Under the pieces are notes generated by a model. The model searched no databases. It was not told where the DNA came from and worked only from the letters and a program-made list of their open reading frames with translations. Of a stretch of DNA of 42,415 nt, positions 18,748 through 25,879 are shown piece after piece. This stretch comes from Marinosulfonomonas sp. (GTDB taxonomy: Bacteria > Pseudomonadota > Alphaproteobacteria > Rhodobacterales > Rhodobacteraceae). Made by a program: the position numbers and the translations under genes. The stretch is taken from assembly GCA_015488685.1 (NCBI GenBank), contig WFNH01000084.1, positions 1 to 42,415 on the forward strand, read 5' to 3'. How positions within the stretch are numbered: position 1 is the first letter of the stretch; every line of letters begins with the position of its first letter.

Positions 18748-19335
18748 TCACGTCTTTCCGCAGGCCATAAGCTGTAGCTGATAGGTCTCCGAACGCGCGC
18801 CGATCTCGTTGGCGATCCGCATCAGCCACGGTTTGCTATTATGGCTGCCCCGCGCATACCCGCTGCGGCCTTCGTGATAGGCCAGATATTGTGCACGGGC
18901 GTCATTTGGACTGATCCCCAGCCGTTCGGTCGATTGCGACATATACCAGCCCATAAAATCGGTGGCATCGTCAATATCGTCCCGCTTGGCCCCTGAACGT
19001 CCGGGTCCGCGTTTATATTCCTTCCACGTCGCGTCCAGGGCTTGCGAATATCCATAGGCAGACGATTGTCGCCCCATCGGAATAACGCCAAGGACATAAT
19101 GGAACGGGGTGCGGGCGTTGCCGATGAATTTGCTTTCCTGATAGATGGTCGCCATCTGCACATGCACCGGAATACCCCAGCGACGCTCGGACCTTTGCAT
19201 GGCCTTCAAAAAGGACGGGCGCTGATCAAGGATACTACAGGCATCATCCAGATTGCGCGGCGCGGAATAGTTTCCACCGCCCCCGCAAGAGGCCACTAGT
19301 AACGTCAATACTGTCGCGCGAAGAAGTCTGCTCAT
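18748..19335 (-). CDS. SLT-type lytic transglycosylase-like lipoprotein
   Basis: A 195-residue lipoprotein: MSRLLRATVLTLLVASC, lipid-modified Cys at 17. The rest resembles a soluble lytic transglycosylase domain: WGIPVHVQMATIYQESKFIGNAR with the candidate catalytic Glu E67 in the ES motif, YGYSQALDATWKEYK, DDATDFMGWYM and YLAYHEGRSGYARGSH. Such enzymes cleave glycan strands to 1,6-anhydro products; a structural role is possible. It ends exactly against lolA on the other strand (zero-base convergent junction), so the two 3' ends must overlap in RNA. Confidence 0.85.
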   Translation of the reverse strand: MSRLLRATVLTLLVASCGGGGNYSAPRNLDDACSILDQRPSFLKAMQRSERRWGIPVHVQMATIYQESKFIGNARTPFHYVLGVIPMGRQSSAYGYSQALDATWKEYKRGPGRSGAKRDDIDDATDFMGWYMSQSTERLGISPNDARAQYLAYHEGRSGYARGSHNSKPWLMRIANEIGARSETYQLQLMACGKT

Positions 19336-19419
19336 TACGCCTCTCGCATACTCGTTGTTTTATATTTTCACCCAGTTTAGCCCAAATCGGGCACAGGATA
19401 AAAGGCTGAAATTGCTGTG

Positions 19420-20301
19420 CTACAGTAAAAATGCCAATGTTAGCGGGATCGTGACTACGCTTAGCAGTGTTGAAACCACCACCAGCCCCGCAACGGCATC
19501 GGCATCAGCGCCGTATTTTTCCGCTAGCATATAGGATGTTACGGCAACGGGCGTGGATACCTGCATGACCAAAACGGCAAAGGGCACCGGCGGCAGGTTT
19601 AGCCAGAGGCCGACACCCCATGCCGCGCCAACACAAATCACCACTTTGGCCAGTGACAGCCAAACCGCCCGCCCCATGCGCCCTGGTTTCAGGCGGGCCA
19701 CGGCCACGCCAAGGGTCAGCAGCATGATCGGGATGGCCATCTGGCCGATCAGTTCCAGCGTGTTGGTGATGGCTTTGGGCGTTTGCCAGCCTTGCCACAT
19801 GAACAAGGCGCCCAGCAGGGTGGCGGCAACGATGGGTTCCTTGATGGCCTTCAGCGGAGACCCCCCGCCAGACACCAGCCAGACCCCGAAGGTAAACGAC
19901 AGGATTGCCATGATCGCGAACACCACCACGGCATAGCCCAACCCCGTTTCGCCAAAAGCAAACAGCGCCAGCGGCAGGCCCAGATTACCGGTGTTGCCGA
20001 AAATGATGGGGGCAAGGTAGGTGCGATGTTCCAACCCTGTGCCATGCACCAGAAGGTAAGACAGCAGCGTGACTGCCCCGTAAGCCGCCAGCGCGGCATA
20101 GGACAATGTGGCCAGCGCGGCGGGGTCGATCTCGGTTTTCATCAGGGCGGTGAAGATCAGGCAAGGCACCGAAAGGGTCATCGCCAGACGGGTAACAAAT
20201 TCGACCCGATACTCGAATCCCAGCTTGACCCATGTGAACCCGATCGCGGCGAGCAGGAAAACAGGCGTGACAATTTCAAGCACTGTTAGAAATAGATTCA
20301 C
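19420..20301 (-). CDS. AEC (auxin efflux carrier) family transporter
   Basis: A 293-residue integral inner-membrane protein with about ten hydrophobic helices in two repeats. It shows the AEC/BART hallmarks: SVPCLIFTALMK in helix 2, IFGNTGNLGLPLALFAFGE in the crossover segment, and TPVAVTSYMLAEKYGADADAVAGLVVVSTLLSVVTIPL near the C-terminus. Bacterial members move malonate, malate or other organic acids; substrate unknown. The start is the GTG at 20301, which has AAGGAA 9 nt upstream; the ATG at 20334 would prepend 11 charged residues (QEGVKRRKQ). Confidence 0.85.
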   Translation of the reverse strand: MNLFLTVLEIVTPVFLLAAIGFTWVKLGFEYRVEFVTRLAMTLSVPCLIFTALMKTEIDPAALATLSYAALAAYGAVTLLSYLLVHGTGLEHRTYLAPIIFGNTGNLGLPLALFAFGETGLGYAVVVFAIMAILSFTFGVWLVSGGGSPLKAIKEPIVAATLLGALFMWQGWQTPKAITNTLELIGQMAIPIMLLTLGVAVARLKPGRMGRAVWLSLAKVVICVGAAWGVGLWLNLPPVPFAVLVMQVSTPVAVTSYMLAEKYGADADAVAGLVVVSTLLSVVTIPLTLAFLL

Positions 20302-20385
20302 AAACTGTTTCCTTCTTTTCACACCTTCCTGCATGGACAGGCACCCGTTCCGGTATTAATAACGGGATATGGGGGCTGAAAAGCA

Positions 20386-20712
20386 ATGTTAAAATCGCGT
20401 GCGAAATATCATTTGGGCCAGGTTGTGCGCCACAGGAAACATCCCTTCCGCGGGGTGGTTTTTGACGTGGACGCCATGTTCGCCAATACCGAGGACTGGT
20501 ATGAGGCCATCCCCGAAGAGGTGCGCCCGAACAAGGATCAGCCGTTTTACCACCTGCTGGCGGAAAACGACCAAAGCTATTATGTGGCTTATGTGTCGGA
20601 ACAGAACCTTATCGCCGACTATACCGGCGAGCCGATCAGCCACCCCGATCTGCCCGACCTGTTCGGGGATTTCGAGGATGGGCAATATCCGTTGCAGTTC
20701 CAGTTAAACTAA
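20386..20712 (+). CDS. hspQ: Heat-shock protein HspQ (YccV, hemimethylated-DNA-binding family)
   Basis: A 108-residue protein matching the YccV/HspQ domain: AKYHLGQVVRHRKHPFRGVVFDVDAMF, EDWYEAIPEEVRPNKDQPFYHLLAENDQSYYVAYVSEQNL and HPDLPDLFGDFEDGQYPLQFQLN. In E. coli HspQ is a Lon specificity factor and binds hemimethylated DNA. Its stop lies 6 bp from the stop of the convergent gamma-glutamyltransferase gene. Confidence 0.93.
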   Translation: MLKSRAKYHLGQVVRHRKHPFRGVVFDVDAMFANTEDWYEAIPEEVRPNKDQPFYHLLAENDQSYYVAYVSEQNLIADYTGEPISHPDLPDLFGDFEDGQYPLQFQLN

Positions 20713-20718
20713 AGCTGC

Positions 20719-22299
20719 CTAATACCCCAAAGCACAGCCATCCTTGCGCGGATCCGATGCGCCGATCAGCACACCTGCGTCATGGTCAATGCGGATCGCC
20801 TGCGCGCCGCCCAATGCGGCTTTGGGGATCACCACTTTGTGGCCCATATCGGCCAGTTCTTGACGCACCGCATCGCTATAGCCGCGTTCGACATTCATCA
20901 CGCCTTCGTCTGAAAAACTGCGCGGGGCGTCGATGGCGGCCTGAGGGTGCAGGCCGAAATCGACCATATTGGTCATAAGCCGCACATGGCCATTGGGCTG
21001 ATAAGCCCCGCCCATCACACCGAAGGGCATAATCAACTTGCCATCCTGTTTCAGCATCCCCGGAATGATCGTGTGCATTGGACGCTTGCCGCCGCCGGCC
21101 TCGTTCGGGTGGCCTTTGATCAGGTTGAACCCTGCGCCACGGTTCTGGAAGTTGATGCCGAACCTGTTCGAGGCAAGGCCGGAACCAAAGGCGTAATAGA
21201 TCGAATAGATCAGCGAAACCGCCATCCGGTCTTTGTCGACCACGGTCAGGTATACCGTGTCCTTATGCACGGTTTCCGACAGGGCGGCGGGGTTTTCCAT
21301 TGCATGGTTAGGATCAATCAGCGCGGCCAGTTTGGTTGCAGTTTCATCAGCCAGCATGTGGTCCAGACGGGTGGTCATATCGGGGTCAGCGATAAAACGG
21401 TTGCGGGCGTCATAGGCCAGTTTGGCGGCCTCGGCTTCCAGATGGGCGCGCTTGGCGCCAAAGGGGTCCAGTGCGGGCAGATCAAAATGGGTCAGTATTT
21501 TCGCCATCAGAATGGCGGTCGCGCCTTGGCCGTTGGGCGGATGTTCGACCAGTTCATAACCTTTGTATTGTCCGCTGACCGGATCGGTATAGTCGCAGGC
21601 GGTGGCGGCGAAATCGTCCAGCGTGTGACTGCCACCCATTGCTTGCAGGGAATTCACCATATCTTCGGCGACTTCGCCCTCGTAAAATCCGTCACGACCC
21701 TCTGTGGAAATGTGGCGCAGAACTTCGGCTTGACCGGGGGCACGGAAAATCTGGCCAGCGGTCAGCGGGGCACCATCATTCAGGTAAAATTTCCGCGCGG
21801 CCCCTTGCAGGCGTTCGGCATTTCCCACCCAGTCGAACGAGGCACGCGGCGCGACCGGCACACCGGTTTCGGCGTAATAGATTGCAGGTGCAAGCGAGGC
21901 TTTCAACCCGATCTTGCCCCAATCTTTGGACAGGCGGCAAAAGGCGTCGATTGCACCGGGGATGGTGACGGCATCAGGGCTGCCAAGGGGAATGGTTTTG
22001 TGGCCCGCGTCACGCATTTTTTGCGCCGACAACCCGGCAGGCGCGCGGCCCGATCCGTTCAGCGCCACAATATCTTCGCTGTCTGCCGGTTTCAGCAGGA
22101 CGAAACAGTCGCCACCAATGCCGGTGCTTTGGGGTTCGCAAATCCCCAGCAATACAGCGGCAGCAATCGCGGCATCCACTGCATTTCCGCCCGCTTCCAG
22201 CATTTGCACGGCAACTTTGGCGGCCAAGGGGTGCGATGTTGCACACATCCCGTTTCTGGCATAGACGGCCGATCGGCCCGGCAGATGGTAATCGCGCAT
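20719..22299 (-). CDS. Gamma-glutamyltransferase family protein
   Basis: A 526-residue Ntn-hydrolase of the GGT family. Visible: ATSHPLAAKVAVQMLEAGGNAVDAAIAAAVLLGICEPQSTGIGGD near the N-terminus, and the autoprocessing/nucleophile threonine in HKDTVYLTVVDKD (about residue 364). Further on come NFQNRGAGFNL, KRPMHTIIPGML and GVMGGAYQPNGHVRLMTNM. GGTs split gamma-glutamyl bonds (glutathione); this branch also includes cephalosporin-acylase-like enzymes. No signal peptide is seen, so a cytoplasmic site is likely. ATG at 22299 follows AAAGGAG; a frame from 22359 would add 20 residues. Confidence 0.9.
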   Translation of the reverse strand: MRDYHLPGRSAVYARNGMCATSHPLAAKVAVQMLEAGGNAVDAAIAAAVLLGICEPQSTGIGGDCFVLLKPADSEDIVALNGSGRAPAGLSAQKMRDAGHKTIPLGSPDAVTIPGAIDAFCRLSKDWGKIGLKASLAPAIYYAETGVPVAPRASFDWVGNAERLQGAARKFYLNDGAPLTAGQIFRAPGQAEVLRHISTEGRDGFYEGEVAEDMVNSLQAMGGSHTLDDFAATACDYTDPVSGQYKGYELVEHPPNGQGATAILMAKILTHFDLPALDPFGAKRAHLEAEAAKLAYDARNRFIADPDMTTRLDHMLADETATKLAALIDPNHAMENPAALSETVHKDTVYLTVVDKDRMAVSLIYSIYYAFGSGLASNRFGINFQNRGAGFNLIKGHPNEAGGGKRPMHTIIPGMLKQDGKLIMPFGVMGGAYQPNGHVRLMTNMVDFGLHPQAAIDAPRSFSDEGVMNVERGYSDAVRQELADMGHKVVIPKAALGGAQAIRIDHDAGVLIGASDPRKDGCALGY

Positions 22300-22380
22300 T
22301 GCGTCGTCTCCTTTGCTGTATGCAAAGCAAACCCTAGGCCGGTTTCGGGGCAATTCCAATTTGATTTTTTGGGGAGTAGT

Positions 22381-22427
22381 CCTCGACGTCGCGAACTGGG
22401 TGGGGGCTGTTAAACACGACGCCGAGG
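22381..22427. other. Imperfect 11-bp inverted repeat in the GGT-rsbW gap
   Basis: cctcgacgtcg (22381-22391) pairs with cgacgccgagg (22417-22427) with one mismatch over a 25-nt loop. It lies in the 239-bp space upstream of the GGT gene and downstream of the anti-sigma gene; no T-run follows on the minus strand, so terminator activity is doubtful. Nothing else is recognised in this gap. Confidence 0.35.
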
Positions 22428-22538
22428 GAAGCTATATGCAGCTACCCTTTGAATATTCCCTGTTATTCTGTCCGACTTGAGGTGCGATTGAGGCCAAAAT
22501 ACGGCATTTTGCACGAAATGGCATCAATTATGGGGGAA

Positions 22539-22991
22539 TTATGTTGCCCCCACAGAAATCCGAAAGCTAAGCAGGTTCTTCCCGGATATGCGGGTGTAGT
22601 TCAATTCATGTGCCAGATCGCGAATCAGGAACCAGCCAAATCCACCTTCCGGCAGTTCCTCGGTGTTGCAATCCAGCGGGGCGGGGGACCCGTTGGGCGC
22701 TTTGCCTTCCGGCATTGGCACACCTTCGTCCCGCAGGTGACAAACCAGTCCATTATATGTCGGGGTGATTTGCAATTCGACCACGCCATCCGGGGTGTCG
22801 ATATAAGCATGTTCGACGATGTTGTTCATCGCTTCAGCCAAAACCAGTTCGATGTTTCCCCGGTCATGATCGGACAGATCAAGTGCGGTAAGTTGCTCCA
22901 TCATCTGCGCAAGAGCCGAACGAACGGCCAGCGGTTTTCCCGGGAAGGTGATGCGGAAACTATTATTGTTCAGATTTTGTAACTGAGGCAA
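22539..22991 (-). CDS. Anti-sigma factor / serine kinase (RsbW/SpoIIAB-like, HATPase)
   Basis: A 150-residue GHKL ATPase. N-box: LVLAEAMNNIVEHAY (Glu/Asn for Mg-ATP). G1-like: VCHLRDEGVPMP. G2-like: PEGGFGWFLIRDLAHELNYTR. In Gram-positive systems such proteins bind a sigma factor or phosphorylate a STAS partner. The STAS gene lies 33 bp upstream on the same strand, so the two form one operon. No sigma factor or PP2C phosphatase gene is adjacent. Its stop codon lies in the loop of a GGGGG/CCCCC hairpin (22532-22551). Confidence 0.85.
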   Translation of the reverse strand: MPQLQNLNNNSFRITFPGKPLAVRSALAQMMEQLTALDLSDHDRGNIELVLAEAMNNIVEHAYIDTPDGVVELQITPTYNGLVCHLRDEGVPMPEGKAPNGSPAPLDCNTEELPEGGFGWFLIRDLAHELNYTRISGKNLLSFRISVGAT

Positions 22992-23024
22992 GGTTCAGCC
23001 CTTTTCATCAACAGGATCAATAGG

Positions 23025-23369
23025 TCAGGATGCTTTGGCAACCCCGTCAAAAGCGGCGTCTACACTGCTGTGAATGGTGAACACAGAATCCATACGCGTC
23101 AGGCGAAATACCTTTTCGACATTGGGACCAAGTCCGGCCAGTTCCAGTTTTTGTGCCGGCGCAAGCAGTTTCATTGCGGCGACAACGGCACCCAATCCGC
23201 TGCTGTCCAGAAAATCGACATGTGACAGGTCAAGCACTACGCGGGGCGCTTCACCGTTGGTGACTATGCGCAAGTCATCCTTGAACTGGATGGCAATGGC
23301 GGCGTCAATCCGGTCCATCAGGGCGGTGACGACCAGCGCATCGTCGCGGGGGGTTGTTTCCAGTTGCAT
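23025..23369 (-). CDS. STAS-domain anti-sigma factor antagonist (SpoIIAA/RsbV-like)
   Basis: A 114-residue single STAS domain. The phosphorylation signature VDFLDSSGLGAVVAAM carries the serine pair at 56-57, one of which is the expected kinase target; VVLDLSH is the strand before it. When unphosphorylated such proteins release the sigma factor or output protein from the cognate HATPase, encoded immediately downstream. The length is the family's usual ~110. Confidence 0.9.
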   Translation of the reverse strand: MQLETTPRDDALVVTALMDRIDAAIAIQFKDDLRIVTNGEAPRVVLDLSHVDFLDSSGLGAVVAAMKLLAPAQKLELAGLGPNVEKVFRLTRMDSVFTIHSSVDAAFDGVAKAS

Positions 23370-23472
23370 TATACTCTCCGTAACGTTTCGGTGTCGTCAG
23401 GGTAGACAGCAATCGTTACCAAACGGTATGCAAACCCCGAGAGCTGTCGATTTTTTATGAAGGATTGAGCAA

Positions 23473-24651
23473 ATGAAAGAAGTCGTGATCGCCGGAGCGT
23501 CCCGCACACCGATGGGCGGGTTTCAAGGGGTGTTCGACGGGGTCGAAACCCCCGTGCTGGGCGGGGCCGCGATAAAGGCCGCGATTGAAGGGGCCTGTGC
23601 TGCGCCTGAAATGATCGAAGAAGTGTTGATGGGCTGCGTTCTGCCCGCCGGTCTGGGACAGGCCCCCGCACGGCAGGCCGGTTTTGCGGCAGGGCTGGGC
23701 GAGGAAGTGCCAGCCACCACGCTGAACAAGATGTGCGGATCAGGGATGCGTACGGCGATGATGGCGTTTGACCAGATTGCGCTGGGCAGCAGGTCGGTAA
23801 TGGTGGCTGGTGGCATGGAGAGCATGACCAACGCGCCTTATCTGCTGCCCAAGATGCGCGGCGGGGCGCGGATCGGCCATCAGAACGTTCAAGACAGTAT
23901 GTTTCTGGATGGATTGGAGGATGCCTATGACAAGGGTCGCCTGATGGGCACCTTTGCCGAAGATTGCGCCGAAAAGTTCCAGTTCACCCGCGAAGATCAG
24001 GATGAATTCGCGCTGAGGTCACTATCAAACGCATTGGAGGCCGAAAAGAGCGGCGCGTTTGACGGGGAAATCACGCCGGTCACATTGACCACGCGGCGCG
24101 GGGAAACCGTGGTGGCGGCGGACGAGCAACCGGCCAAGGCGCGGCCCGAGAAGATCCCGCAATTGCGTCCGGCGTTCAAGAAGGACGGCACGGTGACGGC
24201 GGCGAACGCGTCCTCCATTTCCGATGGCGCGGCGGCACTGGTTATGGCAAGCGCCGAAGCCGCAGCCGAAAAGGGCCTGAAGGTGCGGGCGCGGATACTG
24301 GGGCATGAAAGCCATGCACAGGCTCCGGGCTGGTTCACCACAGCACCCGTTCCTGCGGTTCAGAAACTGCTGGCCAAAATCGGCTGGTCGGTGTCGGATG
24401 TGGATCTGTGGGAGGTGAACGAGGCCTTTGCCGTGGTGCCGATGGCGTTGATGCATGAACTGGGCGTGCCGCGCGACATCGTGAACGTGAACGGCGGTGC
24501 CTGCGCGCTGGGCCACCCGATCGGGGCATCCGGCACGCGGATCATCGTGACCCTGCTGAATGCGCTGGAAAAACGCGGATTGAAACGCGGTGTGGCGGCG
24601 ATTTGCATCGGCGGCGGCGAAGGCACCGCGATTGCGATTGAACGGGTGTAA
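23473..24651 (+). CDS. Acetyl-CoA C-acyltransferase (thiolase)
   Basis: A 392-residue biosynthetic-type thiolase, condensing two acetyl-CoA to acetoacetyl-CoA or cleaving 3-ketoacyl-CoA. The catalytic residues are intact: nucleophile C88 in NKMCGSGM, H348 in GHPIGASGTR and C378 in CIGGGEG, at nearly the same positions as in the Zoogloea enzyme. NEAFAVVP supplies the oxyanion-hole Asn. Degradative or PHB roles cannot be distinguished here (no phaB or phaC in the window). The GAF-domain gene starts 2 bp after its stop, so co-transcription is likely. Confidence 0.93.
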   Translation: MKEVVIAGASRTPMGGFQGVFDGVETPVLGGAAIKAAIEGACAAPEMIEEVLMGCVLPAGLGQAPARQAGFAAGLGEEVPATTLNKMCGSGMRTAMMAFDQIALGSRSVMVAGGMESMTNAPYLLPKMRGGARIGHQNVQDSMFLDGLEDAYDKGRLMGTFAEDCAEKFQFTREDQDEFALRSLSNALEAEKSGAFDGEITPVTLTTRRGETVVAADEQPAKARPEKIPQLRPAFKKDGTVTAANASSISDGAAALVMASAEAAAEKGLKVRARILGHESHAQAPGWFTTAPVPAVQKLLAKIGWSVSDVDLWEVNEAFAVVPMALMHELGVPRDIVNVNGGACALGHPIGASGTRIIVTLLNALEKRGLKRGVAAICIGGGEGTAIAIERV

Positions 24652-24653
24652 AG

Positions 24654-25100
24654 GTGGACTACCCGCCCCTTGCGGAGCGCATCGCGGCCCTGACCCAAGG
24701 GGAAACGGATACCGTTTCCCTGATGGCCACGGTGGCCTGCGAGGTGCACCATAGTGATGAGCGTTTTGATTGGACGGGGTTTTACCGCAATGTGGGGAAC
24801 GATCTGTTAAAGATCGGTCCCTATCAGGGCGGCCACGGTTGCCTTGTGATCCCGTTTTCGCGCGGGGTGTGTGGGGCTGCGGCGCGCACGGGTCAGGTGC
24901 AACTGGTGGCGGATGTTGAAAGCTTTGACGGGCATATCGCCTGTGCCTCCAGCACCCGAAGCGAGTTGGTTTTGCCGGTTTGGGATAAGGGTGGTGCATT
25001 GCTGGGAGTGTTTGACATCGACAGCAACCAGCCGGACGCCTTTGGTGATGAGGATGCCGAGGCACTGGCGGCTATTCTGGCGTCTGTGTTTTCCCGATAG
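24654..25100 (+). CDS. Free methionine-(R)-sulfoxide reductase, GAF domain (fRMsr)
   Basis: A 148-residue GAF-domain enzyme reducing free Met-R-sulfoxide, an oxidative-stress repair activity. The three diagnostic cysteines are C63, C73 and C97; the spacing of 10 and 24 is that of characterised fRMsr enzymes. Other signatures: FDWTGFYR, LKIGPYQGGHGCLVIPFSRGVCGAAARTG, HIACASSTRSELVLPV and LGVFDIDSNQPDAFGDED. The start is the GTG at 24654, 2 bp after the thiolase stop. Confidence 0.92.
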   Translation: MDYPPLAERIAALTQGETDTVSLMATVACEVHHSDERFDWTGFYRNVGNDLLKIGPYQGGHGCLVIPFSRGVCGAAARTGQVQLVADVESFDGHIACASSTRSELVLPVWDKGGALLGVFDIDSNQPDAFGDEDAEALAAILASVFSR

Positions 25101-25179
25101 TCAGGTGTTCCGCCCCGACGCCCCCTTGGCAGGGGCTGACGGGTCGGCGGGGGCCTCGCTTTGCTCGGCCAGACTTTTA

Positions 25180-25216
25180 GGCCTCCGGCGGAGGTACTTT
25201 TGAAAAGAAGAAGATG
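25180..25216 (+). repeat. Dispersed gene-end motif, copy 2 (diverged)
   Basis: Begins ggcctccggcggaggtac and ends aaagaagaagatg, matching the arrangement of the copies at 4454 and 30763 with more changes in the middle. It is 80 bp past the fRMsr stop, same orientation as the other copies. The 193-bp gap 25101-25293 otherwise contains a small GC-rich hairpin near 25131 (gcccc/ggggc) and the operator described next. Confidence 0.55.
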
Positions 25217-25253
25217 AAAACCTTCTTGCAGGGAATCAAATTTGTGGGCAATA

Positions 25254-25290
25254 ATGAAATTATAGGTGAAAATTTCATAAGGAATTTCAT
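25254..25290. promoter_or_regulatory. Candidate operator: three AATTTCAT/ATGAAATT sites before the cupin regulator
   Basis: atgaaatt (25254-25261) and aatttcat (25271-25278) form a perfect 8-bp dyad with a 9-bp spacer; a third aatttcat lies at 25283-25290. They sit directly upstream of and overlap the ribosome-binding region (aagga at 25279) of the HTH gene starting at 25294. The position suggests autoregulation by that HTH protein (inference). Confidence 0.5.
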
Positions 25291-25293
25291 GCA

Positions 25294-25866
25294 GTGTTAC
25301 ATACCAATCCGGCAAACAGTAAAACATTGGGAGCTGATCTGCGGGCCATTCGCAAGTCGCGCGGGGTGACTTTAACGGAGCTGGCTGAAAGGTTGGGGCG
25401 ATCCGTTGGGTGGTTGTCACAGGTCGAGCGGGATTTGTCGGATCCGTCTGTAGATGATCTACGCAAAATTTCCGCGGCACTGGATGTGCCCATATCCATG
25501 CTGTTTTCCCATGCCGCCGCCCCTGCGGGTGAAGAAGGCTATGTGGTGCGAAAGGGGGCGCGGCGCAGCATTGGCAACCGCGAGGCGGGGCTGGTCGAGG
25601 AATTGCTCTCACCTGATCTGACCGATGATTTCGAGGTGGTTCATTCCACCTTTGAGCCCCATTCGGAAGTAGGCGAAGCCGTGGCACGGCCAACGCAGGA
25701 AGTCGGATATTTGGTGTCCGGCAAGCTGGACCTGTGGATCGCGGGCCGCAAGTTTACCATTCACCCCGGTGACAGTTTCCGCATCAAAGGCGAGATGCAC
25801 CGCTGGTCCAATCCATATGACAAACCTGCCGTTGCGATCTGGGTGATTGCTCCGCCGGTTTACTGA
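25294..25866 (+). CDS. XRE-family HTH regulator with C-terminal cupin domain
   Basis: A 190-residue regulator: HTH_3 domain at about 12-70 (LGADLRAIRKSRGVTLTELAERLGRSVGWLSQVERDLSDPSVDDLRKISAAL) and a cupin_2 domain at about 110-190 (EVVHSTFEPHSEVGEA, EVGYLVSGKLDLWIAGRKFTIHPGDSFRIKGEMHRWSNP). This architecture (PuuR/SutR type) usually senses a small metabolite of the adjacent operon. The start is the GTG at 25294, 10 nt after AAGGA. It lies 13 bp before the first oxidoreductase gene, so probably heads the operon and controls it. Confidence 0.9.
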   Translation: MLHTNPANSKTLGADLRAIRKSRGVTLTELAERLGRSVGWLSQVERDLSDPSVDDLRKISAALDVPISMLFSHAAAPAGEEGYVVRKGARRSIGNREAGLVEELLSPDLTDDFEVVHSTFEPHSEVGEAVARPTQEVGYLVSGKLDLWIAGRKFTIHPGDSFRIKGEMHRWSNPYDKPAVAIWVIAPPVY

Positions 25867-25879
25867 AAAGGAGCGGATT

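Noticed and set aside
20947-22413. Long plus-strand open frame (488 codons) opposite the gamma-glutamyltransferase gene
   Set aside because: It is exactly antisense to a clear GGT gene, with Gln/His/Gly-rich composition typical of reversed GC-rich codons and no recognisable motif.
22531-22553. GGGGG/CCCCC hairpin at the end of the anti-sigma gene as a terminator
   Set aside because: No T-run on the minus strand side and the stop codon lies in the loop; kept only as a remark.
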